From NCBI RefSeq assembly GCF_003367505.1, contig NZ_PXXX01000020.1, positions 62,001-126,000 on the forward strand: a stretch of DNA of 64,000 nt, read 5' to 3'. The translations under genes and the position numbers were made by a program. The DNA comes from Lysinibacillus capsici (GTDB taxonomy: Bacteria > Bacillota > Bacilli > Bacillales_A > Planococcaceae). The notes beneath the pieces were generated by a model, which was given only the letters and a program-made list of their open reading frames with translations, was not told the DNA's origin and made no database searches. This document shows, in pieces, positions 36,150 through 44,761 of this stretch. Positions within the stretch are counted from its first letter, which is position 1. Every line of letters begins with the position of its first letter.

Positions 36150-36902
36150 TTGTCAAAATTACAACAACGACTAATGCGTGAGCTTCAGCAGAATCGTAAT
36201 ATTAAGATTGTCAAAACGGCTGAATGGTGTATTCCCATTCGAACAGTTGATGTGACCTATGAGCCTGTTCGTCGTTCAACAATGGATGTCTTAATGACAA
36301 TGCTTCTGCTTAGTATTCAAGAGGCGGATTTTAGCAACGCACAGGAATTGAGCGAGTTATTGCTTGTAGACCCGTTATTTATTGAAGACTTGGTTTCTTT
36401 AATGATTCGAGTAAACCTTGTGAGGAATGAAGATGATTTCTATAGGCTAACTGAAAAAGGACAGAGGCAGCTAGAAAGAGGTATTTTTGAAGAAGAACTA
36501 GAGGAAGAAACCTCCACGCTTTACTTTAGTCCTTGCCATCAATCGTTTCTCACTATCGATACGAGGAATGATGAATATGATGAATTGCCAGAGCTTTATC
36601 GTTATATTGACAAAGAGGCAGAACAACAGGAACAATTTGAGGAGTCCATGGTGATTGCAGCTTTGCAGAAAGCGGATGAAGAAGAGGAAGGTAGCTCTCA
36701 GAAAGTCATCGCAAAAATTGTTCAAACAGAAGCTCAACAAATTAATGATAGCCCATGTTTAGAGTTTGTTCTTTATGATAAGGAACAGGATATAGTATTT
36801 GTACGAGTATGGAATACATTACTCAATCAATGGGATCATCATTTAGAGCAACAGCTTACAGACAAAGAACAATTAACATGGCGTGAGCAATATTTATCTT
36901 GA
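36150..36902 (+). CDS. partner protein of the SF1 helicase, predicted N-terminal winged helix
   Basis: A 250-residue protein I do not recognise. It starts with TTG one base after the helicase stop codon, so it is translationally coupled to it. Residues about 45-115 look like a winged helix: helices in VLMTMLLLSIQEADFSNAQEL, a recognition-like LLLVDPLFIEDLVSLMIRVNLV, and a wing-like FYRLTEKGQRQLE. Residues about 115-190 are very acidic (EEELEEETS, ADEEEEGSSQ) and probably flexible. The last 50 residues are mixed alpha/beta, ending QLTWREQYLS. Its fixed position suggests a subunit, adaptor or regulator of the helicase. A terminator follows, so the pair is a two-gene unit. Confidence 0.75.
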   Translation: MSKLQQRLMRELQQNRNIKIVKTAEWCIPIRTVDVTYEPVRRSTMDVLMTMLLLSIQEADFSNAQELSELLLVDPLFIEDLVSLMIRVNLVRNEDDFYRLTEKGQRQLERGIFEEELEEETSTLYFSPCHQSFLTIDTRNDEYDELPELYRYIDKEAEQQEQFEESMVIAALQKADEEEEGSSQKVIAKIVQTEAQQINDSPCLEFVLYDKEQDIVFVRVWNTLLNQWDHHLEQQLTDKEQLTWREQYLS

Positions 36903-36925
36903 TTCAATAGGATTTCAATTGCTAG

Positions 36926-36957
36926 AAAAAACGAACGTAAATAGCGTTCGTTTTTTT
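36926..36957 (+). terminator. terminator of the helicase/partner operon
   Basis: A 12-bp perfect stem (36926-36937 with 36945-36956), a 7-nt loop and a run of seven T. Confidence 0.9.
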
Positions 36958-37057
36958 GTTTTACATTATAAATTTACAGAGTTAGGTGATAATCGAAAAA
37001 TTTTTTCGATAAAATACTGCATTAGCATAAATTAAACCATTGCTAAGGAGGGGACAG

Positions 37058-38128
37058 ATGTTAACGATTAGTTTATGTATGATTGTTAGAAATGCACAAT
37101 GTACGATTGAAAGATGCTTAGATTCGGTTCAGCACCTCGTGGATGAGATTAATATTATTGATACTGGTTCAACTGATCGTACAAAAGAGATTGTTCAAAA
37201 TTTTACCTCTCGAATTTATGACTTTTCCTGGTGTAATCATTTTGCCAAAGCACGAAATTTTTCATTTCAGCAGGCAACAAAAGACTATATTTTATGGCTT
37301 GATGCTGATGATATTATGACAAAGGAAAATCAGCACAAGTTCAGCCAACTAAAGCAAACATTATTTCCTTCTATTGATGCTGTAACAATGGATTATTATT
37401 TGACGCTTGATTGTGATGGGGAAGTGGAGTGTAGTGAACGAAAGTTTCGTCTAGTAAAAAGGGCGAATCATTTTCAATGGGAGGGTGCTGTTCATGAGAA
37501 TTTAAAGGTGTCAGGGCAGCTCTTTCATAGTGATATAGCTGTCACACATTTACCGTTAACGAAAGATATTCATCGCAATATAAATATTTATGAGGGATTA
37601 ATAAAGAATGGACATTCTCTTTCAGCAATTGAGAAATTTCATTATGCCAATGAACTAAAATTGCATCACCGTTACCTAGAAGCTATTAATCAATACAACC
37701 TATTTTTGGATAGCAACTTAGGCACTACAGATAATCGCATTGAGGCTTGTTTACATGTAGGGGAATGCTATCGACGTTTACATGATGATCAACAAGCACA
37801 GCAAGCTGTTTTGCAATCTTTCTTATATGATCGACCAAAGCCAGAAGCATGTTGCCGAATGGGCCAATTTTTTATGGAGCAATTAAAACATAAAGAGGCA
37901 ATTTACTGGTACTCTCAAGCCTTGCAACAAGCTCCTGCCGATACAATGACTATCCAAAAGCGTGCTTATTCAACATGGATTCCTCATTTACAATTAAGCC
38001 TTTTATACAGGGAGTTACGGTTATTTGAAAATGCCTATCAGCATAATCTAGAGGCACAAAAATGGAAACCGAATCATCAGGAAATAATCAATAATGGGAA
38101 ATATTTACTTAGTCAATTAAAGATATAA
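37058..38128 (+). CDS. family 2 glycosyltransferase with C-terminal TPR repeats
   Basis: A 356-residue protein. The GT-A domain (residues 1-about 200) has SLCMIVRNAQCTIERCLDS, DTGSTDRTKEIV and the metal/nucleotide site YILWLDADDIM, plus WEGAVHENL. The C-terminal half contains TPR-like helices (FHYANELKLHHRYLEAINQY, ACLHVGECYRRLHDDQQAQ, EAIYWYSQAL). This GT2-TPR architecture occurs in bacterial protein or peptide glycosyltransferases such as SunS and in many uncharacterised Firmicute proteins. No peptide substrate gene or export gene is adjacent. AAGGAGGGG directs translation to ATG at 37058 rather than the upstream TTG (37040). No membrane segment is seen, so it acts in the cytosol. Confidence 0.85.
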   Translation: MLTISLCMIVRNAQCTIERCLDSVQHLVDEINIIDTGSTDRTKEIVQNFTSRIYDFSWCNHFAKARNFSFQQATKDYILWLDADDIMTKENQHKFSQLKQTLFPSIDAVTMDYYLTLDCDGEVECSERKFRLVKRANHFQWEGAVHENLKVSGQLFHSDIAVTHLPLTKDIHRNINIYEGLIKNGHSLSAIEKFHYANELKLHHRYLEAINQYNLFLDSNLGTTDNRIEACLHVGECYRRLHDDQQAQQAVLQSFLYDRPKPEACCRMGQFFMEQLKHKEAIYWYSQALQQAPADTMTIQKRAYSTWIPHLQLSLLYRELRLFENAYQHNLEAQKWKPNHQEIINNGKYLLSQLKI

Positions 38129-38135
38129 ATCTTTC

Positions 38136-38252
38136 TTATGGAAAAGGTACATCAATAAACAAGACATAAATAGCTTGGCCAATTAACACAGAGACACCTA
38201 CAACAACCGTCATAAAAATTACATTACGTGGCCTAAAATTTTTTGCTTCCAT
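38136..38252 (-). CDS. 38-residue single-pass membrane peptide, function unknown
   Basis: A short ORF on the minus strand with a strong Shine-Dalgarno (GGGAGG, 6 nt before ATG). The peptide starts MEAKNFRPRNVIF, continues with a hydrophobic helix over residues 11-33 (containing TVVVGVSVLIGQAIYVL) and ends VPFP. Basic residues precede the helix, so the N-terminus should stay inside. It lies downstream of topB in the same direction but after topB's terminator, and is convergent with the glycosyltransferase gene, whose stop is 7 bp away. I recognise no family. The RBS and the transmembrane pattern argue that it is real. Confidence 0.6.
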   Translation of the reverse strand: MEAKNFRPRNVIFMTVVVGVSVLIGQAIYVLFIDVPFP

Positions 38253-38322
38253 TAAAAACCTCCCTCGATATAGAATATTCAGTCAATTCAAGATATGTTT
38301 AGATGGGGTGAGTATGCATAAT

Positions 38323-38361
38323 AAAAGAGCAAATTCACATTTAGAGTGAATTTGCCCTTTT
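38323..38361 (-). terminator. terminator of topB
   Basis: A 16-bp stem with one mismatch (38346-38361 with 38323-38338) and a 7-nt loop. On the minus strand the stem's end is T-rich (CTCTTTT). It begins just after the topB stop codon. Confidence 0.8.
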
Positions 38362-38363
38362 AA

Positions 38364-40553
38364 TTAATCGAACTTTAACCCCTTCAATGCTTCAGCAAGT
38401 GCATTGTTCACAGGCTCCTCGTTGTTTTGCTGCTTTAAGTACTTTTGTACGGAGCGCTTGTCGACCTTGCCTCCGCCTTCTTTTTTGCGTCTTGCTTCAA
38501 AGGCAGATAATTTTTCACGATAGCCACATTTACAAACGAAAATTTGACCATCACCTTCTCCGCGAAGCTCTAATTTTTTATGACATTGTGGACAACGTGC
38601 ATTTGTGGTACGTGAGACATTTTTACGATGACCACATTCGCGATCTTGGCAGACAAGCATTTTTCCTTTCTTGCCATTCACTTCAAGCATTGGTTTACCG
38701 CAATCAGGACATGATTTGGTAGAGATATTATCATGCTTATACTTTTTGTCACTACCCTTAATCTCTGTAACAATTTCCTTTGTGTAATTTTTCATCTCGC
38801 TAATAAATACATCTTTTTTTAGCTTGCCCTTTGCAATAAGTTCAAGCTTTTGCTCCCAATCTGCTGTCAGGGCAGGGGATTTTAATTCCTCTGGCACTAG
38901 GTCGAGTAGTTGACGACCTTTAGAGGTAATATAAATATCTTTGCCACCACGCTTTTCTATTAAGAAGGAATTGAAAAGCTTTTCAATAATATCTGCACGT
39001 GTAGCGACTGTGCCAAGACCACCCGTAGATTTTAATGTGTCGGCTAATTTTTTATCATTCGTTACCATATATTTTGTTGGGTTTTCCATGGCTGATAAAA
39101 GAGTAGCTTCATTAAATCGAGCAGGTGGCTTTGTTTGACCAGAAGTTTGGGCAATAAGCTTTACTTTTAACATATCGCCCTTATCAATGCGTGGTAGTAT
39201 TTGTTCCTTTACGTCATCTGCTGTGTCCTCATCATCAAAGCGATGCTCATAAACTTCCTTCCAGCCAGATGATAAAATCGTTTTTCCACGAGCAATAAAG
39301 CTTTCATCGCCAATTTTTGCACGTAGTGTTAGTTGTTCATATTCAAAAGCAGGAAGTAGAACAGCTAGGAAACGCTTTACAACAAGATCATAAATTTTAC
39401 GTTCCTTATCTGTGAAAGCTGAATAATTTACATAGCCCTCTGTTGGAATAATGGCATGATGATCTGATACTTTACTATCATCGACAAAGGCCTTTGTTGG
39501 CTTGATTGGTTTAGTAAGCAGTTTATTGGCGATGGAGCGATATTCACCAATACCACAGGCCTTTAAGCGTTCTGGTAGTGTAGCAACGATATCCTGTGAA
39601 ATAAAGCGAGAATCCGTACGTGGATAAGTTAACACTTTATGTTGCTCATAGAGTTTTTGCATGATATTCAATGTTTCTTTCGCTGAGTAGCCGAAGATTT
39701 TATTGGCATCTCGCTGCAATTCAGTTAAATCATAAAGACCAGGTGCAAATGATTTTTTAGGTTTCTTTTCAATGTCCGCAACGATGGCATTGTTATTTCC
39801 TATTTTTTTCACCAGTGTATTGATTTTATCTTTATCAAAGCTACGACTATTACCATTTTGGTCTTGCCATGTAAGCTTTAAGTTATCAGTTGTTTGCGCT
39901 TCAATACCATAATAAGTTTGTGCCTTAAAGTTTTTAATTTCATCTTCACGTGCAGCAATTATTGCTACTGTTGGTGTTTGTACACGTCCGCAATTCAACT
40001 GTGCGTTAAAGCGGGTAGTTAAAGCACGAGTAGCATTAAGCCCGATATACCAATCTGCCTCTGAGCGAGCTACAGCAGAGGCATAGAGATTATCATATGC
40101 ATTGCCTGGCTTTAGATTGGCAAACCCATCTTTTATTGCCTTATCTGTAACAGAGGAAATCCATAAGCGTTTCAAAGGCTTTTTAATTTTCACTTTATCA
40201 AGTATCCAGCGTGCTACTAATTCACCTTCACGTCCAGCATCTGTAGCAATGATGATTTCATTAACATCATTACGTGTAAGCTGACTTTTGACCGCATTAA
40301 ATTGCTTTCCAGTTTGCTTTATAACCGTTAATTTTAAGCGTTCAGGTAACATGGGGAGATCTTCAAGATTCCATGTTTTATATTTCACATCATAGCTTTC
40401 TGGGTCAGCCAGTGTTACAAGATGTCCAAGCGCCCAAGTCACAATATATTTATCTCCTTCAAGGAAGCCATTTCCTTTTTTATTACACTTCAGCACACGT
40501 GCAATATCACGTGCTACAGAAGGTTTTTCAGCAATTACTACGCTCTTTGCCAT
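38364..40553 (-). CDS. topB: DNA topoisomerase III
   Basis: Type IA topoisomerase, 729 residues (B. subtilis TopB is 727). It relaxes and decatenates DNA through a transient 5'-phosphotyrosine link. The Toprim domain begins KSVVIAEKPSVARDIARVL and contains IIATDAGREGELVARWI. The catalytic Tyr is in LTYPRTDSRFIS. QLNCGRVQTPTV and ARFNEATLLSAMEN are type IA motifs. The C-terminus carries zinc-ribbon sequences (CPDCGKPM, CQDRECGH, CPQCHKKLEL, CKCGYRE). Frames extend upstream to 40595, but AAAGGGTG precedes the ATG at 40553, and MAKSVVIAEKPS is the normal family start. It is a single gene. Confidence 0.95.
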   Translation of the reverse strand: MAKSVVIAEKPSVARDIARVLKCNKKGNGFLEGDKYIVTWALGHLVTLADPESYDVKYKTWNLEDLPMLPERLKLTVIKQTGKQFNAVKSQLTRNDVNEIIIATDAGREGELVARWILDKVKIKKPLKRLWISSVTDKAIKDGFANLKPGNAYDNLYASAVARSEADWYIGLNATRALTTRFNAQLNCGRVQTPTVAIIAAREDEIKNFKAQTYYGIEAQTTDNLKLTWQDQNGNSRSFDKDKINTLVKKIGNNNAIVADIEKKPKKSFAPGLYDLTELQRDANKIFGYSAKETLNIMQKLYEQHKVLTYPRTDSRFISQDIVATLPERLKACGIGEYRSIANKLLTKPIKPTKAFVDDSKVSDHHAIIPTEGYVNYSAFTDKERKIYDLVVKRFLAVLLPAFEYEQLTLRAKIGDESFIARGKTILSSGWKEVYEHRFDDEDTADDVKEQILPRIDKGDMLKVKLIAQTSGQTKPPARFNEATLLSAMENPTKYMVTNDKKLADTLKSTGGLGTVATRADIIEKLFNSFLIEKRGGKDIYITSKGRQLLDLVPEELKSPALTADWEQKLELIAKGKLKKDVFISEMKNYTKEIVTEIKGSDKKYKHDNISTKSCPDCGKPMLEVNGKKGKMLVCQDRECGHRKNVSRTTNARCPQCHKKLELRGEGDGQIFVCKCGYREKLSAFEARRKKEGGGKVDKRSVQKYLKQQNNEEPVNNALAEALKGLKFD

Positions 40554-40682
40554 TGTTAACACCCTTTCATAGTTCCATGGTTTTAAATATAGCATAGGTT
40601 GAGTGGGTTCGCAGTTTAACTGAAGCGAATTTATTAAATGTCGGAGGATGATTTAGGCAGGTAACAGTTAAGAAAGTATAAA

Positions 40683-40725
40683 TTTCAGAAAAAATATTGA
40701 ATTCTGAAAATTATTATGTTAGTCT
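40683..40725 (+). promoter_or_regulatory. inverted repeat overlapping a predicted promoter, candidate RpiR operator
   Basis: TTTCAGAA (40683-40690) and TTCTGAAA (40702-40709) are a perfect 8-bp inverted repeat with centres 19 bp apart. A possible promoter overlaps it: TTGAAT (40697-40702) and TAGTCT (40720-40725), 17 bp apart. RpiR/MurR regulators bind inverted repeats of this general kind, so autoregulation of the operon is inferred. Confidence 0.5.
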
Positions 40726-40787
40726 AGTGTACATGAAAATGAAGTAATGGCTTCATAGTATAAATAAAAAAAGGATGAGCTTCTTTT

Positions 40788-41657
40788 ATGAGAGATCAAA
40801 CAATTCAGCAAATGATTCAAGAGAAATATCAAGAGTTGTCTAAAAGTCAACAAAAGGTAGCTACATTCATATTAAAAAATTTACAGACAGTAGGAATCCA
40901 CTCTGCTTCATATGTAGGGGAAAAGGCCGGAGTAAGTGAAACGACAGTTATCCGTTTTTGTTACGCATTAGGCTTATCTGGTTATGCACAATTGCAACGT
41001 CAGGTAACCATGCATTTATTTAATGAAGGGAATGCAAGTAGTTTGCAGAATTATTTGCAATCGAAGCAAGCTCTTTTTGAAAATCCACGTTTTTATGTAA
41101 AGACGATGGAAAAGGACGCATCTCGCATTTTAAATATGGCTAAAAACATTAACGAGGAAGACTTTAATCGAGCTTCAGTATTGCTCCATGAGAAGAAAAA
41201 AATATATATTGCAGGGAATGGCTCTTCCCATTTAGCTGCACAGTGGCTTCATTTTACATTAAATCTTTTGCGACCGAATGTTGTTTTATTAAATTTTGAA
41301 ACAAGTGAGGTCATACGTGCTATTCAAGAGATTGATGAAAATAGTGTAGTAATTATTTTATCATTCCACCGTTACTTTAAAGAGCCGATCCAATTTGCAG
41401 CCGAATTACAAGAAAAAAAATGTGAGATTATTGGCATAACCGATTCTCAAATTGCACCTATTACTCAATATGCAACTATCACCTTTGTGAATGAACAACA
41501 ACAAGAAGTTTCAACAATTGATGCTATGCCAGCACTCATAGCATTTTTAAATACACTAATAGCAGGAATGACTGCTCAAGATCATGACTATTATGAAAAT
41601 CAGCGCGTAAAATATGACGATTTTCAAAATAGCTTTTTAGCAAACCGATGGAGTTGA
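40788..41657 (+). CDS. MurR/RpiR family transcriptional regulator
   Basis: A 289-residue regulator. The N-terminal RpiR helix-turn-helix (1-about 75) includes LSKSQQKVATFILKN and GEKAGVSETTVIRFCYALGL. The C-terminal SIS domain (about 110-270) includes KKIYIAGNGSSHLAAQWLHF, the phosphosugar-isomerase-like ligand site, and VVIILSFHRYFKEP. SIS domains usually bind phosphosugars. Here the following genes concern N-acyl amino acids, so the effector may differ. It is first gene of a five-gene operon; the next start is 5 bp after its stop. An inverted repeat over its promoter suggests autoregulation. Confidence 0.9.
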   Translation: MRDQTIQQMIQEKYQELSKSQQKVATFILKNLQTVGIHSASYVGEKAGVSETTVIRFCYALGLSGYAQLQRQVTMHLFNEGNASSLQNYLQSKQALFENPRFYVKTMEKDASRILNMAKNINEEDFNRASVLLHEKKKIYIAGNGSSHLAAQWLHFTLNLLRPNVVLLNFETSEVIRAIQEIDENSVVIILSFHRYFKEPIQFAAELQEKKCEIIGITDSQIAPITQYATITFVNEQQQEVSTIDAMPALIAFLNTLIAGMTAQDHDYYENQRVKYDDFQNSFLANRWS

Positions 41658-41662
41658 CTAAT

Positions 41663-42778
41663 ATGAACCAAATTTTACAAGAGTTACAGCCACTTCTTAC
41701 AGATATTTTTAAACATTTACATGAACATCCAGAAGTTAGTTGGCAAGAGCACAATACAACTCAATATATAGCAAATTTATTAAGAGAGGCCCAAATGGAG
41801 CCACACCTTTTTGAAGATATGACAGGACTTTATGTTGATATAGGGGAGGGAACACCTAGAGTAGGGTTCCGCACTGATATAGATGCACTTTGGCAGGAGG
41901 TTAATGGTGTCTTTCAAGCTAACCATTCTTGTGGACATGATGGTCATATGACGATGGCTATTGGAACTGCATTGCTGTTAAAGGACATGGAGCATTTACT
42001 GTCAGGTGCTGTACGCATACTATTTCAGCCTGCTGAGGAAAAGGCCCAAGGAGCACGCGCATTTGTCGAAAAAGGTATTATAGATGATTTAGATTATTTA
42101 TTTGGTGTTCATGTTCGCCCATTAAAGGAATTACAGGATGGATCATATGCGCCAGCGTTATACCACGGGGCAGCAAAGCTTTTTACAGGGACCATTATTG
42201 GGGAAGAGGCACATGGCTCACGACCAGAACTTGGCGTTAATGCAATTGAGGTTGGAGCAGCTATTGTCGAAGGTCTTCAAAAAATTTGGACTGATCCAAC
42301 TATCTCTGCCTCTGTCAAAATGACACAGTTTAATGCGGGAGGCACCTCTACAAATATTATTCCTGGTAAAGCAACCTTTAGCATTGATGCAAGGGCCCAA
42401 ACAAATGAAGTGATGCAGGTAATCACAGAGGGGGTGGAGCGTGTAAAAGCCTCTGTTGAAGCGATGTATGGTGCCAAGATTACCTTACAGGTAGATGCTC
42501 ATATAGTGGCAGCATTGGTGAATGATGAAGCCTTACAACATATGAAAGCAGCTATTATTGATGTAGTTGGGGAAAAGGCTTGCGCTCCATCAGTTGTTAC
42601 ACCAGGAGGGGAGGATTTTCATTTTTATACCTATGAACGTCCGAAGCTTAAAGCTACAATGCTTGGATTAGGCTGTGGGGTTACTCCTGGCTTACATCAT
42701 CCGCAAATGACCTTTAATCAAGACCGGCTGTTAGTAGGAGTAAATATTATTACAAGGGCTATTTTGAGAGCATTATAA
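41663..42778 (+). CDS. M20 family amidohydrolase (predicted N-acyl-L-amino-acid hydrolase)
   Basis: Metal-dependent amidohydrolase of the M20D/HipO-like type, 371 residues. Metal and catalytic residues lie in FRTDIDAL, the CGHDGHMT motif (Cys and His ligands), FQPAEEKAQGARAF (catalytic Glu pair) and GVHVRPL; the C-terminal GLHHPQMTF gives the last His. In context it should remove the succinyl (or other acyl) group from the L-isomer made by the racemase. An earlier in-frame ATG at 41648 overlaps the upstream gene without an RBS. GGAG is 9 nt before the ATG at 41663, which I use. Confidence 0.88.
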   Translation: MNQILQELQPLLTDIFKHLHEHPEVSWQEHNTTQYIANLLREAQMEPHLFEDMTGLYVDIGEGTPRVGFRTDIDALWQEVNGVFQANHSCGHDGHMTMAIGTALLLKDMEHLLSGAVRILFQPAEEKAQGARAFVEKGIIDDLDYLFGVHVRPLKELQDGSYAPALYHGAAKLFTGTIIGEEAHGSRPELGVNAIEVGAAIVEGLQKIWTDPTISASVKMTQFNAGGTSTNIIPGKATFSIDARAQTNEVMQVITEGVERVKASVEAMYGAKITLQVDAHIVAALVNDEALQHMKAAIIDVVGEKACAPSVVTPGGEDFHFYTYERPKLKATMLGLGCGVTPGLHHPQMTFNQDRLLVGVNIITRAILRAL

Positions 42779-42801
42779 AGATATAGAAAGAAGAGATAGC
42801 T

Positions 42802-43614
42802 ATGATAGAGATAAGAGAAATCAAAACAATAGAACAACTTGAGCAGGTTCAGCAATTAGAGTTGAATGTATGGGGAATGTCTGCTATTCCTCTCCATCAA
42901 ACGCTGACAGCAGTGAAAAATGGGGGCATCGTTGTAGGTGCCTATCAAGAAGATAAATTAGTCGGATTTAGTTATGGTTTTGCGGGTTTTCGAGAAGGAA
43001 AAAGCTATCTATGCTCTCATATGCTAGGGATTGATGAAAAATATCGATCACTAGGCATAGGAGAAAAGTTAAAGTACGAACAGCGAGCTATTGCTATTGA
43101 ACGTGGCTATGACTTAATGGTATGGACATTTGACCCTCTTGAAACCCGAAATGCTTATCTTAATTTATCTAAATTAAAGGGTATTTGCTATACCTATATA
43201 GAAAATTGCTACGGTGAAATGCAGGATGGTTTCAATAAAGGGCTACCCTCTGATCGATTTGAGGTGAGCTGGCATTTAACTTCAGATTATGTGGTGAACG
43301 ACATTACAATAGAAGTAGCGGATGCAAAACCAGTGGCAAGCTGTGAACTTACAAAGCAGGGCTTATTATGCTTAAAAATGACTGAAAATTTTGAATTTGT
43401 AGAAGAGTTGTATACGCTACCTGTTCCTAAGGACTTTCAAGCCTTAAAAGCACAAAATCCTAGCTTAGCATTGGATTGGCGTTTCAAAACAAGAACTATA
43501 CTAAAGCAACTATTTTCAGCAGGGTATGCAGCAATTTCACTGCAACAACGAGAATGCTATAACGAATATGTTTTAGTGAAAAAAGCAGCTTTAAATTTGG
43601 AAGGGGCATTTTAA
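42802..43614 (+). CDS. GNAT-like acyltransferase (predicted amino-acid N-succinyltransferase)
   Basis: A 270-residue GNAT protein of the COG3375 type, longer than single-domain GNATs. The N-terminal half contains the acyl-CoA-binding segment SHMLGIDEKYRSLGIGEKLKYEQR and LMVWTFDPLETRNAYLNLSKL, a hallmark of this group. The C-terminal about 100 residues are family specific. Proteins of this type are encoded beside N-succinylamino acid racemases; in Geobacillus kaustophilus the partner succinylates D-amino acids from succinyl-CoA. Same donor and acceptor are inferred here. It lies 23 bp after the hydrolase gene and 1 bp before the racemase gene. Confidence 0.82.
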   Translation: MIEIREIKTIEQLEQVQQLELNVWGMSAIPLHQTLTAVKNGGIVVGAYQEDKLVGFSYGFAGFREGKSYLCSHMLGIDEKYRSLGIGEKLKYEQRAIAIERGYDLMVWTFDPLETRNAYLNLSKLKGICYTYIENCYGEMQDGFNKGLPSDRFEVSWHLTSDYVVNDITIEVADAKPVASCELTKQGLLCLKMTENFEFVEELYTLPVPKDFQALKAQNPSLALDWRFKTRTILKQLFSAGYAAISLQQRECYNEYVLVKKAALNLEGAF

Positions 43615-43615
43615 T

Positions 43616-44722
43616 ATGAAAATTACAGAAATCACAATACGACAATTGAAGATGAAATTAAAAGCACCGTTTACAACAAGCTTTGGCACGTTTGATGAGA
43701 GGAACTTTTTAGTCCTCGAGGCAAAAGATGAGACAGGCTTAATCGGTTGGGGAGAATCAGTTGCCTTTCATTCACCTTGGTACAATGAAGAAACACTTCA
43801 AACAAACTGGCATATGCTTGAAGACTTCCTCATTCCTCTTGTTTTAAATAAAGAGATTCGTCACCCAGCTGAAGTGAGTCAATTATTTGAGCCGATTCGC
43901 AAAAATAATATGGCGAAATCGACAATAGAAGGAGCTATTTGGGATATATATGCACAGCAAACTGGTCAATCCCTAGCAACAGCACTTGGTGGTAAAAAGG
44001 ATAAAATTGAAGTAGGTATTAGTATCGGCATACAAAATTCAATCGAGGAGTTAGTTACATTAGTTGACGGCTATGTAAAGGAAGGCTATAAGCGCATGAA
44101 AATCAAAATAAAACCGGGCTGGGATATAGAGGTTATGCGTACATTAAGGGAAACATTTCCTGATGTAGCCTTTATGGCTGATGCCAATTCAGCCTATCGT
44201 CTAGAGGATACTGAAACATTGAAACAACTTGATGCATTTAACTTAACAATGATTGAGCAACCATTGGCTTCAGATGACATTATCGACCATGCTTCATTAC
44301 AAAAATTAATGGAAACACCAATTTGTTTGGACGAAAGTATCCATTCGTTAGAAGATGCACGAAAGGCTATAGAACTAGGGAGCACCAAAATTATAAACAT
44401 AAAAATTGGTCGTGTTGGTGGCCTAACAGAGGCAAAAAAAATACATGATTATTGTGAGACACATAACATCCCAGTATGGTGTGGCGGCATGTTGGAATCT
44501 GGTATTGGTCGTGCGCACAATGTAGCCTTAACAACGTTGTCAAATTTTATATTACCGGGAGATACTGCTGGCTCTAATCGATATTGGGAAAAGGATATTA
44601 TCGAACCAGAAGTAGTTGTAAAAGATGGTTATATTGAAGTACCACAACAAGTAGGAATTGGTTATGAAATAAATAGGGAAACGGTTAATTCCTTCACAGT
44701 CGCACAGAAAACATATCAATAA
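43616..44722 (+). CDS. menC: enolase-superfamily N-succinylamino acid racemase / o-succinylbenzoate synthase
   Basis: A 368-residue enzyme of the muconate-lactonizing subgroup. Catalytic residues: KMKIKIKPGW (KxK), DANSAY (metal Asp), IEQPL (metal Glu), CLDESI (metal Asp) and NIKIGRVGG (second catalytic Lys). The sequence fits the NSAR/OSBS family, whose members often catalyse both racemisation of N-succinylamino acids and the menaquinone step. No men genes are nearby, while an N-acyltransferase and an N-acyl hydrolase flank it. Racemisation is therefore the more likely main role, although the family name menC is commonly applied. GAAGGGG precedes ATG within the end of the upstream gene. Confidence 0.88.
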   Translation: MKITEITIRQLKMKLKAPFTTSFGTFDERNFLVLEAKDETGLIGWGESVAFHSPWYNEETLQTNWHMLEDFLIPLVLNKEIRHPAEVSQLFEPIRKNNMAKSTIEGAIWDIYAQQTGQSLATALGGKKDKIEVGISIGIQNSIEELVTLVDGYVKEGYKRMKIKIKPGWDIEVMRTLRETFPDVAFMADANSAYRLEDTETLKQLDAFNLTMIEQPLASDDIIDHASLQKLMETPICLDESIHSLEDARKAIELGSTKIINIKIGRVGGLTEAKKIHDYCETHNIPVWCGGMLESGIGRAHNVALTTLSNFILPGDTAGSNRYWEKDIIEPEVVVKDGYIEVPQQVGIGYEINRETVNSFTVAQKTYQ

Positions 44723-44761
44723 ATAGACTTAAATTTCTTATATTAGAATAGTAGGTGGGCT

